Made by a program: the position numbers and the translations under genes. The notes below the pieces were generated by a model, which saw only the letters and a program-made list of their open reading frames with translations, was not told the origin of the DNA and did no database searches. From Clostridia bacterium (GTDB lineage: Bacteria; Bacillota; Clostridia; Caldicoprobacterales; Caldicoprobacteraceae), in assembly GCA_017577715.1 (NCBI GenBank), contig PKRC01000007.1, positions 1 through 64,000 of the forward strand: a stretch of 64,000 nucleotides of DNA, in the 5' to 3' direction. Below, piece by piece: positions 34,253 through 43,417 of this stretch (its first letter is position 1; each line of letters starts with the position of its first letter).

Positions 34253-34804
34253 ATGACGAGAGAAGAAGCACTTAAGATGGTGAAGGAAAACGTCAGAAAT
34301 GCCAACCTGATAAAGCATATGCTTGCCACCGAGGCGGTCATGCGGGCATTGGCCAGGAGACTGGGGGAGGACGAGGAAAGATGGGGTGTAGTAGGGCTTG
34401 TTCATGATGTCGACTATGAAAGGACGGCCGATTCTCCATCGCAACACGGGCTAATAGGCGCCCAGATGCTGGCGCAAGCGGGTATGAAGGAGAACGAGGT
34501 TAATGCCGTCAAAGCTCACAATGAGGCCCTAGGATATCCGCGGGTGACCAAACTCGATAAGGCATTGTATGCTGCTGACCCCGTAACTGGCTTGATAGTG
34601 GCTGCTGCCTTGGTTAAGCCCAGTAAAAAGCTGGCCGACGTGGATACCGACTTTGTGATGAAAAAATTCAAGGAAAAATCCTTTGCCCGAGGTGCTTCCA
34701 GGGAGCAGATCATGAGCTGCCAGGAGCTGGGGCTTTCTCTGGAAGAGTTCATCGGCTTGGCCATTGAAGCCATGCAATTGATAGCCGCTGACCTGGGTTT
34801 GTGA
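34253..34804 (+). CDS. HD-domain phosphohydrolase-like protein
   Basis: The start at 34253 follows AAAGGGGGAA and gives 183 residues. The HD pattern is visible: His in NLIKHMLATEAV, His-Asp in LVHDVDYE, another His in SQHGLIGAQ, and an Asp in YAADPVTGLIV. It resembles the HDIG-type uncharacterised phosphohydrolases common in Clostridia. The substrate is unknown, and it sits alone between secG and rnr. Confidence 0.8.
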   Translation: MTREEALKMVKENVRNANLIKHMLATEAVMRALARRLGEDEERWGVVGLVHDVDYERTADSPSQHGLIGAQMLAQAGMKENEVNAVKAHNEALGYPRVTKLDKALYAADPVTGLIVAAALVKPSKKLADVDTDFVMKKFKEKSFARGASREQIMSCQELGLSLEEFIGLAIEAMQLIAADLGL

Positions 34805-34882
34805 TTGAGTAATCAGGGTTAGTGTTGAAATAGTTAGTCTGCAGAGGGAGCGTAAAGCACCTTTCGAAATTAAGGGCAGCAA

Positions 34883-34943
34883 CAAAGGCTACCAAGTTTT
34901 TTATGAAGCCATAGTAGCATTCCCGAATAGTTGGTAGCCTTTG
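34883..34943 (+). repeat. Perfect 13-bp inverted repeat
   Basis: CAAAGGCTACCAA (34883-34895) and TTGGTAGCCTTTG (34931-34943) flank 35 bases that include GTTTTTT. It may be a structured terminator or RNA element, or a miniature mobile-element footprint. The rest of the 330-base rnr upstream region (34805-35134) has no recognised gene. Confidence 0.7.
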
Positions 34944-35134
34944 TGCGATAAATAATTGAGGATAAAGATGAACTGATCTCATATAATGCTAAGGCTTTTT
35001 GTTTGTGGTGATGTAAAAATGGTTAAACTATATAACAAGCTGTGAAAGTACAAGCAGCATTTATACGCTGCACAGTACCATAAGCAAATGCTAACAAGAC
35101 TAAACTAATACTGATGAAGTGGAGGAAAGAAGGC

Positions 35135-37258
35135 TTGAGGATAAAAGACAGGATAATCGAGATTTTAAGAGAAGATAAAAGGCCACCGATGTATATAGAG
35201 CAGCTTATGGAAGCCCTTGAAATTCCGCCATCTCAGAGGAAGATGCTTCAATCTGTACTGGATGAAATGGTTAAGGATGGGCAGATCATCCAGACAAAGA
35301 AGAAGAAATATGCCTTACCCGAAAAGCTGGGGTATATAATAGGCAGGATCCAAGGAAATCCCAGGGGGTTTGGTTTTTTGATTCCCGATGACCCTGCTGA
35401 AGAAGATGTGTATATATCGGCCGAGAACATGAATGGTGCCATGCACAATGACAGGGTAATAGTGCGCCTTTTGTCCGGTGCATACGCTTATCCATCCCGT
35501 GAGGGAGAGGTATACAAAGTGCTTGAGCGTGCCAATAAGACTATCGTCGGCACCTTTGAGGCCAACGGCAAGGGCCATCATGGCTTTGTGGTGCCCGATG
35601 ACCCCAAAATTGGGATGGATGTATTTGTACCTTCATTAGATGGTATTGATGTCAAAACGGGCTATAAAGTAGTGGTTGAGATCTATAAATGGCCTGAGCA
35701 GAGAAGGAATCCTGTTGGGAGAATCATCGAAGTTCTAGGCCATAAGGATGATGCCGGGGTTGACGTCTTGTCCATCATACGGCAGTATAAGCTGCCTGAG
35801 AAATTCCCTGCCGAAGTTGAGGCTGCTGCAGCAGAGATCAGCCAGACGGTGCGGGAAGAGGACATGGTGGGGCGTCAGGATTTTAGGCACTTACGGACTT
35901 TTACCATCGACGGTGCCGATGCCAAGGATTTTGACGATGCGGTTTCCCTGGAAATCCTGGAAAATGGGCATTTCCTTTTGGGCGTGCACATAGCCGACGT
36001 AAGCCATTATGTGAAGGAAGGGTCACCTCTGGATAAGGAGGCATATCTGCGGGGGACCAGCGTGTACCTGGTGGATAGGGTAATTCCCATGCTGCCGCCC
36101 GAGTTGTCCAACGGTATATGCAGCTTAAATCCCAATGAGGATCGCCTTGCCATTTCCGTCATGATGGAAATTGATGATAAAGGCGAAGTTGTGGACTACC
36201 AGATATACGAAAGCGTTATCCGCAGCAAGATGCGCATGGTATACGAAGAGGTCAACAAGGTATTGGAGGAAAACGACCAAGAACTATTGCCCAAGTATGC
36301 GGAATTTCTGGAGGATTTAAAAAACATGCAGCGCTTGAGCGAGATACTTAACAAGCGCAGGAAGAGAAGGGGCAGCCTAGATTTCGACCTTAACGAGGCA
36401 AAGATAAAATTGGGCAGCGATGGCAAGGTGGTAGACGTTAAGCTGTATACCCGGGGCGTCAGCGAGCGCATGATAGAGGAGTTCATGCTGATATGCAATG
36501 AAACGATAGCGCAGCATGCTTTCTGGCGAAATATACCTTTTATGTACCGCATACATGAGGATCCGGATATCGAAAAGATGTTGGAGTTCAACGAGTTTAT
36601 ACACAATTTCGGGTATCACTTGAAGGGCATCGGTGGGAGGATACATCCCAAGACGCTGCAGCAGCTGCTGGATCAGGTTCACGGCACGAGAGAAGAGGCC
36701 ATAATAAATACCGTCATGCTCAGGTCGCTTCAAAAGGCCAGGTACAGTCCCGACAATACGGGCCATTTTGGGCTAGCGTTGGAGTATTATTGCCACTTTA
36801 CATCGCCCATCAGGAGATACCCAGATCTGGTGGATCACAGGATAATAAAGGATATGTTGCATAACAGATTGGACTCGGCCAGGATAGCCAGACTTGAAAG
36901 CGTGCTGCCCGATATGGCTGAGCATTGTTCGGAACGTGAGATCATCGCAGATGAAGTGGAACGCGAGGTTGATGATTTGAAGAAAGCCGAGTTTATGCTG
37001 GATAAGATAGGCATGGAGTACGACGGGATAATATCGGGCGTCACCAATTATGGGATATATGTGGAGTTGGACAACACTGTGGAAGGATTGGTGCATATCA
37101 GCACCATGGATGATGACTATTACGTCTACGATGAAAAGCACTATTGCCTCATCGGGCAGAGGACAGGTAAAATATATAGGCTCGGTGATGCTGTAAGGAT
37201 AAGGGTTGTGGCAGTTGATCTGGCATCCAGGAATATCGATTTTGTGCTGGTTGAATGA
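35135..37258 (+). CDS. rnr: Ribonuclease R
   Basis: RNase R is a processive 3'-5' exoribonuclease of the RNB family that degrades structured RNA and works with tmRNA/SmpB. The TTG at 35135 is preferred because GGAGGA lies 8 bases upstream (707 residues); an ATG at 35114 has no ribosome-binding site. An N-terminal winged-helix region and cold-shock domains come first. They are followed by the RNB core (TIDGADAKDFDDAVSLE with catalytic Asp residues) and a C-terminal S1 domain (YDGIISGVTNYGIYVEL). It precedes smpB and ssrA in the conserved order. Confidence 0.96.
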   Translation: MRIKDRIIEILREDKRPPMYIEQLMEALEIPPSQRKMLQSVLDEMVKDGQIIQTKKKKYALPEKLGYIIGRIQGNPRGFGFLIPDDPAEEDVYISAENMNGAMHNDRVIVRLLSGAYAYPSREGEVYKVLERANKTIVGTFEANGKGHHGFVVPDDPKIGMDVFVPSLDGIDVKTGYKVVVEIYKWPEQRRNPVGRIIEVLGHKDDAGVDVLSIIRQYKLPEKFPAEVEAAAAEISQTVREEDMVGRQDFRHLRTFTIDGADAKDFDDAVSLEILENGHFLLGVHIADVSHYVKEGSPLDKEAYLRGTSVYLVDRVIPMLPPELSNGICSLNPNEDRLAISVMMEIDDKGEVVDYQIYESVIRSKMRMVYEEVNKVLEENDQELLPKYAEFLEDLKNMQRLSEILNKRRKRRGSLDFDLNEAKIKLGSDGKVVDVKLYTRGVSERMIEEFMLICNETIAQHAFWRNIPFMYRIHEDPDIEKMLEFNEFIHNFGYHLKGIGGRIHPKTLQQLLDQVHGTREEAIINTVMLRSLQKARYSPDNTGHFGLALEYYCHFTSPIRRYPDLVDHRIIKDMLHNRLDSARIARLESVLPDMAEHCSEREIIADEVEREVDDLKKAEFMLDKIGMEYDGIISGVTNYGIYVELDNTVEGLVHISTMDDDYYVYDEKHYCLIGQRTGKIYRLGDAVRIRVVAVDLASRNIDFVLVE

Positions 37259-37279
37259 TAAAATTGGCCAACCCCCTTA

Positions 37280-37308
37280 TTGACATGTTGTTTAATGTAT
37301 GGTATACT
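37280..37308 (+). promoter_or_regulatory. Strong promoter upstream of smpB
   Basis: TTGACA (37280-37285) and TATACT (37303-37308) have an optimal 17-base spacer just after the rnr stop. Confidence 0.7.
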
Positions 37309-37342
37309 TTGATTGCAATTGAATAGGAAGTGGTAATGAGTC

Positions 37343-37387
37343 CAACCCTATTTGTGCTGCTTGATCAGTTCAAGTAGGGTTATTTTG
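37343..37387 (+). terminator. Terminator-like hairpin between the promoter and smpB
   Basis: AACCCTATTTG and CAAGTAGGGTT pair around an 16-base loop and are followed by ATTTTG. It lies 35 bases after the probable transcription start, so it could be an attenuator of smpB, the end of a short RNA, or the terminator for rnr read-through. Confidence 0.5.
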
Positions 37388-37408
37388 TCGGTAGTAGGTG
37401 TTAATTAG

Positions 37409-37876
37409 ATGGCGGATGAAGGCATAAAGATAATAGCACAGAATAGGAAGGCGAGGCACGATTACTTCATCGAAGAGACGTACGAAGCAGGGATTGTGCT
37501 GGTAGGTACCGAGGTGAAGTCGGTACGCCAAGGCAATGTCAACCTCCGTGATAGCTATGCCGTCGTAAAGGATGGAGAGGTTTTCCTCTATAACATGCAT
37601 ATAAGCCCTTACGAGAAGGGAAATATATTCAATCGGGACCCGTTGAGGACGCGCAAGCTGTTGTTAAATCGCAGGGAGATTGACAAGCTGGCGGGTTATG
37701 TACAGCAGAAGGGCTATACGCTGGTTCCCCTCAAGGTTTATTTAAAGAGGGGATGGGTTAAGATAGAGTTGGCGGTGGCGAGAGGTAAGAAAAGCTATGA
37801 TAAGCGCCAAAGCATCGCCAAACGCGATGCTCAAAGGGAAATAGAAAGGGCCTTCCGCCAGCGCCAGAAAATGTAG
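37409..37876 (+). CDS. smpB: SsrA-binding protein SmpB
   Basis: SmpB binds tmRNA and brings it to stalled ribosomes for trans-translation. The 155-residue protein shows NRKARHDYFIEETYEAGIVL, GTEVKSVRQGNVNLRDSYA and the basic C-terminal tail (GKKSYDKRQSIAKRDAQREIER) that enters the mRNA channel. The tmRNA gene itself lies 61 bases downstream. Confidence 0.96.
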   Translation: MADEGIKIIAQNRKARHDYFIEETYEAGIVLVGTEVKSVRQGNVNLRDSYAVVKDGEVFLYNMHISPYEKGNIFNRDPLRTRKLLLNRREIDKLAGYVQQKGYTLVPLKVYLKRGWVKIELAVARGKKSYDKRQSIAKRDAQREIERAFRQRQKM

Positions 37877-37937
37877 GTTGCTTGGAGGAGCATTGGGAGG
37901 CGCATTTGCATAGACAATTGAATATGATATATAACGT

Positions 37938-38296
37938 GGGGGCGTACTGGGTTTCGACGGGGATAGTTGAGGCGAAAGAAGCGAGCCGCGGACTCCGGGA
38001 CCGCGTCAACAACCTGGAGAAAAAATAAGTGCAGACGATGCACAGTTAGCCTTAGCTGCGTAAGGAAGCAGCTAACGTCCACCCTGTAGTGCCCACGCTA
38101 CAGGTGTTGGGCGCCGGTTGAGTGGGGAACGAACCTGCCTTTGCTTCGGGGGCAGGCCGGATTCTAACGAAGCTACCGACATCGGGATCCTGTCAGTGGG
38201 AGCCTGATGGAGGGAATGACAAAACACTGACTGCGCTCGGAGATGCTTTCGCCGAAGCATCTTCGGACAGGGGTTCGACTCCCCTCGCCTCCACCA
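37938..38296 (+). ncRNA. ssrA: tmRNA
   Basis: This is transfer-messenger RNA of about 359 bases. The 5' end GGGGGCG pairs with CGCCTCC before the encoded 3' ACCA. The tRNA-like 3' arm GGACAGGGGTTCGACTCCCC is present. The tag frame runs from 38031 (resume codon GCA) to the TAA at 38061-38063 and encodes ADDAQLALAA, to which the charged alanine is added. The end matches the usual ALAA degradation signal. A -10-like TATATA at 37928-37933 would start transcription almost at the mature 5' end. Confidence 0.95.
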
Positions 38297-38305
38297 TAAA
38301 GATAA

Positions 38306-38346
38306 GGGCTGCTGATTGGGTAACCCAAGGTGCAGCCCTTTTTATA
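38306..38346 (+). terminator. Terminator after tmRNA
   Basis: AGGGCTGC and GCAGCCCT pair around a loop that itself contains GGGTAACCC, followed by TTTTTAT. Confidence 0.75.
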
Positions 38347-38455
38347 TTATCATGCAATTCCGAAGCAAAAGTGACAGTGGTTCGTTGTAAAATTAAATGC
38401 AACGCCCTAAAAAATTATAGAAATCAAATTGCTTTATATTCCTAGTTTTTTCTCT

Positions 38456-38492
38456 TGTAATGTGGCTACATTTAGGTTATAATATAGCCACA
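38456..38492 (+). promoter_or_regulatory. Autoregulated promoter of the toxin-antitoxin pair
   Basis: TTGTAA (38456-38461) and TATAAT (38479-38484) have a 17-base spacer. The perfect inverted repeat TGTGGCTA (38461-38468) / TAGCCACA (38485-38492) brackets the -10 region, as expected for an antitoxin operator. Confidence 0.65.
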
Positions 38493-38507
38493 AAGGAGGT
38501 GTCTTTT

Positions 38508-38777
38508 ATGGAATATGTAGGCGTACGACAGCTCAAAAATTCTTTGAGCCGTTATTTGAAACTGGTTAAGAGCGGTAAAACAATACAGGTAACAGACAGA
38601 GGGAAACCCATTGCAAAACTGATGCCGGTAGATAATTCTCTTCCGCAGGGAATCATTGAAATGCTGGACAAAGAAATCGCTTCCTGGAACGGAGGAAAGC
38701 CTAGAGGAACGACAATACTTCATCCCACCAGTAAAGGCAGAAACGTTTCTGATATTGTATCGGAGGATAGACGATGA
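38508..38777 (+). CDS. Antitoxin of the Phd/YefM family
   Basis: The ATG at 38508 follows AAAGGAGG and gives 89 residues. The N-terminal DNA-binding fold has the Phd/YefM pattern VGVRQLKNSLSRYLKLVKSG then ITDRGKP-type sequence (VTDRGKPIAKLMPV). The C-terminal part should wrap the toxin. Its end overlaps the PIN-toxin start by 4 bases (ATGA). Autorepression through the palindrome at the promoter is likely. Confidence 0.88.
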   Translation: MEYVGVRQLKNSLSRYLKLVKSGKTIQVTDRGKPIAKLMPVDNSLPQGIIEMLDKEIASWNGGKPRGTTILHPTSKGRNVSDIVSEDRR

Positions 38778-39226
38778 TCGTATATCTTGATACAAGCGCT
38801 TTGGTTAAACTGTATATTAACGAAGAAGGAACTTCTCTGGTCAGGGAGGCTGTGCAGAACTCTTTAATAGTTGCCACTTCTAAAGTTGCCTATGCTGAAG
38901 CGCGATCCGCCTTTGCACGTGCCTGCCGCGAAAAGCTTATCGATATCGGTACACATGATGAAATTGTTGCTGCCTTGAAGCAAGATTGGAAAAACTACTT
39001 TAAAATCGAGATCACCGACGAACTGATAGACCTGGCCGGAGAACTGACTTATACTCATTCCCTGCGAGGATTTGACGCCATCCATCTTTCCTCTGCCCTG
39101 ACTTTAAGCTATATGGCAAATAATGAGGTTACCGCAATCTGTTTTGATGTAAAATTATGGGAGGCCTTTAAAAAGTATGCCCGTTTTAATGTGCTACCGG
39201 AGAATTGTATAGCAAACAAAAAATAG
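38774..39226 (+). CDS. vapC: VapC-type PIN-domain toxin
   Basis: This 150-residue PIN-domain ribonuclease has the four acidic residues Asp6 (YLDTSAL), Glu42 (AYAEARSAF), Asp101 (GFDAIHLSSAL) and Asp125 (CFDVKLWEA) that bind Mg or Mn. VapC toxins cleave tRNA or rRNA when free of antitoxin. It overlaps the antitoxin gene by 4 bases. The pair stands at the border of the accessory region, after tmRNA and beside a transposase remnant. Confidence 0.9.
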   Translation: MIVYLDTSALVKLYINEEGTSLVREAVQNSLIVATSKVAYAEARSAFARACREKLIDIGTHDEIVAALKQDWKNYFKIEITDELIDLAGELTYTHSLRGFDAIHLSSALTLSYMANNEVTAICFDVKLWEAFKKYARFNVLPENCIANKK

Positions 39227-39774
39227 TCTTTGTCTGTCGGAGGGAAACAGATGAAAATGAAGGTGTATTGTTTGAAATAAAAAAAGCTCTAGTTGTTTGT
39301 TTTTGGGATAAGTATAAAACATTCTTCTGCAATTGGAAGGAGTACATTTATCCTCACAGGAGCAGATATATTTGCCGCCGGGCAGCTTGGTAGTTTTAGG
39401 ACAGATGAACTTATTTCTGAAACCCCTGTTTTTACCTTTGCAGGAGCCATCCCACTTCATGGGGAGGGATGGGTCTTTAGGGCAGGTAGGGATACCATAT
39501 TCATTGAATCCTGGTTTACCGAAGTTTTGTTTGGTATTTCTGGGGTTAAGGGCGATAACAGGCAGTATTCCGTGATTTTCGAATAATAAAGAATTTAGGG
39601 TTTTACAAAAGCCTAATTAAGATAAAAATGTTAAGGAGGATACTGTTACCAGAGTGAAGTAACACTTTAAACAATACCAGAAAGGAGCTAAAAGCTCCCA
39701 TACACAAAAATATTTACACTCCCGAATTTTCTCTTGCAGAAAACACCCTGATGCCTGGGATCTTTTACATTCAT
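39227..39774 (-). pseudogene. Remnant of a DDE transposase
   Basis: Read on the minus strand, an ATG at 39774 behind AAGGAG opens MNVKDPRHQGVFCKRKFG and stops after 28 codons. About 100 bases later another frame resumes (39590 to about 39270) with NPRNTKQNF, GIPTCPKDPSLPMKWDG, KNRGFRNKFICPK and CSCEDKCTPSNCRRMFYTYP. This Cys-rich segment is typical of a group of large DDE transposases. The N- and C-terminal pieces are in the right order with the middle deleted. No intact terminal repeats were seen. Confidence 0.6.
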
Positions 39775-40309
39775 AAGCTTCTCATTTAACTCCTTAAAAA
39801 ATGATTCTTAATCCTTATGAACTCGAGAAAAAAATTTGTGCTTTTTTCTGCTTCTCTTTTTTCTTTTCTCGTTACCAACCCAAATCCCCTCCAAATGCGC
39901 TATTTTACTGACTTTATATAGTATTATTATACAATATTTAGCACTATTTTGAAGAAAATTTTCGTATCTCATCCCTCAATTAGCTCGAAAAATTTTTACT
40001 CCTCAGAGCTGGAGTTTAGTGGCCAAGTTATTGCTCGTTTTTTAATGTTTTTTGGGAGTTCAACCTTTTCTTACATGATTGTATTGACTTAACTTTAGCG
40101 CAAAAACGTAACGACATCGTGATTTTTCTTTTGTATTGTGATATGACAAATAAGGAAAATTAAACTTATTTATTAGCTTAATGATTTTTATAGTATCTTT
40201 CAAAGAAATTGAGATGATCTTACACAGAGCTACGCAGCATTCTTGTATGAATATGCTTTTTTTACTGATTATTAGCTGTGAAATAAAAAGTGAAGGGCGG
40301 GGGTTAAAC
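39775..40309. other. Very AT-rich spacer before the defence cassette
   Basis: I see poly-A/T tracts and no credible gene. A TTGACT at about 40083 may be part of a promoter, but no matching -10 stands out. Confidence 0.4.
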
Positions 40310-43300
40310 ATGAAGACTTTATATGACCTTTGTGTGCCGCGCGAGAGTGTTTTCGATGAGACAAAAAGAGATGATGTATTGGATTTGACAAATCTAATCG
40401 AAAATAGGATAGATCCCCACCGATTTTTTGAAGAAAACTACGTGACTCAAGGCATGAAAATATTGTTTGAGACGGCTTTTAAGCGCTTTCATAGGCAGAG
40501 CGCAGCGGGTATCATTAAATTGACTCAAAACATGGGCGGCGGTAAGACGCATAACATGATTGCGTTGGGGCTATTGTGTCAATATCCCGAATTTCGAACA
40601 AAGATAATGGGTGATAAGTTCAAGGACAGCCACCTGGGGAAGATCAAAGTTGTTGGCTTTACAGGAAGGGAAAGTGATGCCCCGTATGGTATATGGGGAG
40701 CTATTGCGGAGCAGCTCGGGAAAAAAGAGATGTTTAGAGATTATTATTCCCCGCTGCAAGCGCCTGGCCAGAGCGCGTGGGTGAACCTCTTAAAGGGAGA
40801 GCCGCTATTGATACTCCTTGATGAGCTGCCTCCTTATTTGGAATATGCAAAGTCGAAGCCTATTGGCGATTCTAATCTGGCCGTGGTGACCACCACTGCT
40901 TTGGCAAACCTATTTAATGCTTTAAATAAAGATGAACTTTCCAACGTGTGCCTGGTTATTTCAGATTTGAGGGCTACATACGAAAGCGGGAGTGAACTCT
41001 TGCAGTCCTCTTTTAAGGAACTTGAGAATGAGGTCAATCGTTTGGCTATAAACATTGAACCTGTAAACATGACATCTGACGAGATATACCATATTTTGAG
41101 AAAGAGGCTTTTTAAAGTTTTGCCATCCGATGCGGAGATAAATGAAGTGGCAAATGCTTATAAACAGGCTGTTTCGGAAGCAAAACAGATGGGGTATACC
41201 AATGTGCCGCCTGATCAAATTTTCATTGGGATAAAGGATTCTTATCCTTTCCATCCTTCGCTGAGAGACTTGTATGCAAGGTTTAAAGAAAATCCCGGTT
41301 TTCAGCAGACAAGAGGCCTGCTGCGGTTGATGCGCATTGTGGTTTCTCAGCTTTACAGGGGAGACAATCCAAAGGCGAAAAATAAATATTTGATACACGC
41401 TTATGATTTTGACTTAAATGACCCCGAAATGCTCAGTGCTATTACACAGGTAAAACCCTCGCTTGCCAATACCATAGCTCATGATATTGCTTCAAGTGGG
41501 AAGTCGGTTGCGGAAACGGTTGATGCGGCTTTGGGAGAATCCCACATGCAGGACCTTGCAAAGCTTATACTGGTTTCCTCTTTGGCGGATGTGCCCAATG
41601 CTTTGCTGGGACTTTCCCTGCAGGAGACCATAGGGTACTTATGCGAGCCCGGGAAAGACATTAGGCGTGTGAAAAGGGCGCTTGATGAATTTGTTATGCG
41701 TGCCTGGTATCTCCATACCGACAGGGACGGCAGGCTGTATTTCCAAAATACCAGAAACTTGATTGCCGAGCTTAATTCGCTGGTTGATTCTTATGACAAT
41801 GACAGCGCTAGAAAAGAATTGAGGACTTTCCTGGAGGAAAAGTTCAAGCCCAATATAGGCGATTGTTACCAGAGAGTACTGGTTTTCCCTGCTGTTGATG
41901 AAATAGAGCTTTCTGAGGATAAGGTTACGCTTGTTTTATTTGAACCATACACAGGCGGTTCGGGCTTACATCCTGACTTGCGAAAATTCTATGAGAACGA
42001 GAAGTACAAGAACAGGGTAATGTTTCTCTCTGGTTCAAGGAGTACAATGGAAAAGCTCTTGCATGCCGCAAAGGAACACAGGGCGATTAATGAAATAATT
42101 AACAGGATGGAAAACGTTGATAAAGTTCCCGCCAACAATCCTCAATACCAGAAAGCTCTTGAGAAGAGAGACAGGATAGTGTTGGAGCTTTTACAGGCGG
42201 CCAGAGAAACCTTCACGCAGCTGTATTACCCCAGCAAGGCCGGCCTTTTGAAAGCCGATTTCTTGATGGAGTTTGTGGGTAACGAGTATAACGGAGAGAA
42301 GCAGATAAGGGATGTACTGATACAGCGCCAGAAGTTTACTACCGATGTCACAGGGGATATATTCAGGAAGAAGTGCGAAGAGAGGATATTTACGCAAAAA
42401 GAGATGCGGTGGAGCGATGTGAAAGAGCGAGCGGCAACAAATCCATTGTGGCAGTGGCATATTCCAACAGCGCTTGACAATTTAAAAGAAGAGATGCTTA
42501 GGAAAGGTATATGGCGTGAATATGGCGGATACATAGATAAGGGACCTTTCCCCAAAGAAAAAACCAGCGTTCAGATTCAGGAGCTGCGCAGGGACGAGGA
42601 AACAGGCGAAGTGGTTCTAAAGATTACCCCGCTTTATGGAGATAAGATTTACTATGAGGTGGGTTCTGTAGCCACCGAAGCCTCAAATCTCGTAGAAAAC
42701 CCGTATGAGTTTAGGACAAAGGAGGTTAAACTGTCGTTTCTGTGCGTTGACAGCACTGGTGAGCATGAAACGGGTGAACCGGTAGAGTGGACCAATAAAA
42801 TAACTCTTAAGTATCGGCAGTACAGCAAAGGGGGCAACAAGGTTGTTGAGCTAAAGTCTATTCCCCCGGTCCCTATAAGGTATACCACTGATGGTTCCAA
42901 TCCGAAAGAAAGCGGGGGGATATACGAGGACGAGATTATTGTGCCTGAAGGCTGTACCTATGTGGTAGCGGTTGCAGAAGCTGCGGGGGTCTATTCAGAT
43001 ACCGTGGAAATCAAAATAGAGAAAGGAGACGATAAAGCAAATATTATTCCTGAGAAGCCGTTGACGCTCAGTAGGCGTATAAGGACAAATGATACGGCCG
43101 AGACCTATAAAGAGCTCGATTTGCTCAAAAAGTACGGAGCCAAGGTCAGCGATATTATAGTTACCTTCTACATAGAGAGCAGTGATAGAGATAAAAACTG
43201 GATAGAATTAACCTTTGATTCTTCCATGAAAGTGGATATTGAAAAGCTTGAAAATGGGATAGACAACATCAGGGACAACTTTGTCAATGAAGGTAAAGTC

Positions 43301-43417
43301 AACATCAATTTTGAATGCAATGCTGTCCACTTTGATAGCGGACAAAAATTTATGGATTGGGTGGCGGAAAAGAAATTGGATTTAAAAGACTTTAAAGAAC
43401 AGGAGATCGTTCAATAA
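40310..43417 (+). CDS. DUF499 AAA+ ATPase, defence cassette component
   Basis: The start at 40310 lies behind AGGGCGGGGG and gives 1035 residues. Walker A is LTQNMGGGKTHN (about residues 71-82) and Walker B LLILLDELPP (about 166-175). These belong to the large DUF499 (COG1483-like) ATPases found beside DUF1156 methylases. Residues about 850-905 (PIRYTTDGSNPKES...) look like a chitobiase-C/Fn3-type module, unusual in a cytoplasmic ATPase. The stop overlaps the next start (TAATG), so translation is coupled. I infer a phage-defence role from the company it keeps; the mechanism is unknown. Confidence 0.85.
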   Translation: MKTLYDLCVPRESVFDETKRDDVLDLTNLIENRIDPHRFFEENYVTQGMKILFETAFKRFHRQSAAGIIKLTQNMGGGKTHNMIALGLLCQYPEFRTKIMGDKFKDSHLGKIKVVGFTGRESDAPYGIWGAIAEQLGKKEMFRDYYSPLQAPGQSAWVNLLKGEPLLILLDELPPYLEYAKSKPIGDSNLAVVTTTALANLFNALNKDELSNVCLVISDLRATYESGSELLQSSFKELENEVNRLAINIEPVNMTSDEIYHILRKRLFKVLPSDAEINEVANAYKQAVSEAKQMGYTNVPPDQIFIGIKDSYPFHPSLRDLYARFKENPGFQQTRGLLRLMRIVVSQLYRGDNPKAKNKYLIHAYDFDLNDPEMLSAITQVKPSLANTIAHDIASSGKSVAETVDAALGESHMQDLAKLILVSSLADVPNALLGLSLQETIGYLCEPGKDIRRVKRALDEFVMRAWYLHTDRDGRLYFQNTRNLIAELNSLVDSYDNDSARKELRTFLEEKFKPNIGDCYQRVLVFPAVDEIELSEDKVTLVLFEPYTGGSGLHPDLRKFYENEKYKNRVMFLSGSRSTMEKLLHAAKEHRAINEIINRMENVDKVPANNPQYQKALEKRDRIVLELLQAARETFTQLYYPSKAGLLKADFLMEFVGNEYNGEKQIRDVLIQRQKFTTDVTGDIFRKKCEERIFTQKEMRWSDVKERAATNPLWQWHIPTALDNLKEEMLRKGIWREYGGYIDKGPFPKEKTSVQIQELRRDEETGEVVLKITPLYGDKIYYEVGSVATEASNLVENPYEFRTKEVKLSFLCVDSTGEHETGEPVEWTNKITLKYRQYSKGGNKVVELKSIPPVPIRYTTDGSNPKESGGIYEDEIIVPEGCTYVVAVAEAAGVYSDTVEIKIEKGDDKANIIPEKPLTLSRRIRTNDTAETYKELDLLKKYGAKVSDIIVTFYIESSDRDKNWIELTFDSSMKVDIEKLENGIDNIRDNFVNEGKVNINFECNAVHFDSGQKFMDWVAEKKLDLKDFKEQEIVQ

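Noticed and set aside
38122..38445. A protein-coding frame in 38122-38445
   Set aside because: It overlaps the tRNA-like half of tmRNA and its terminator.
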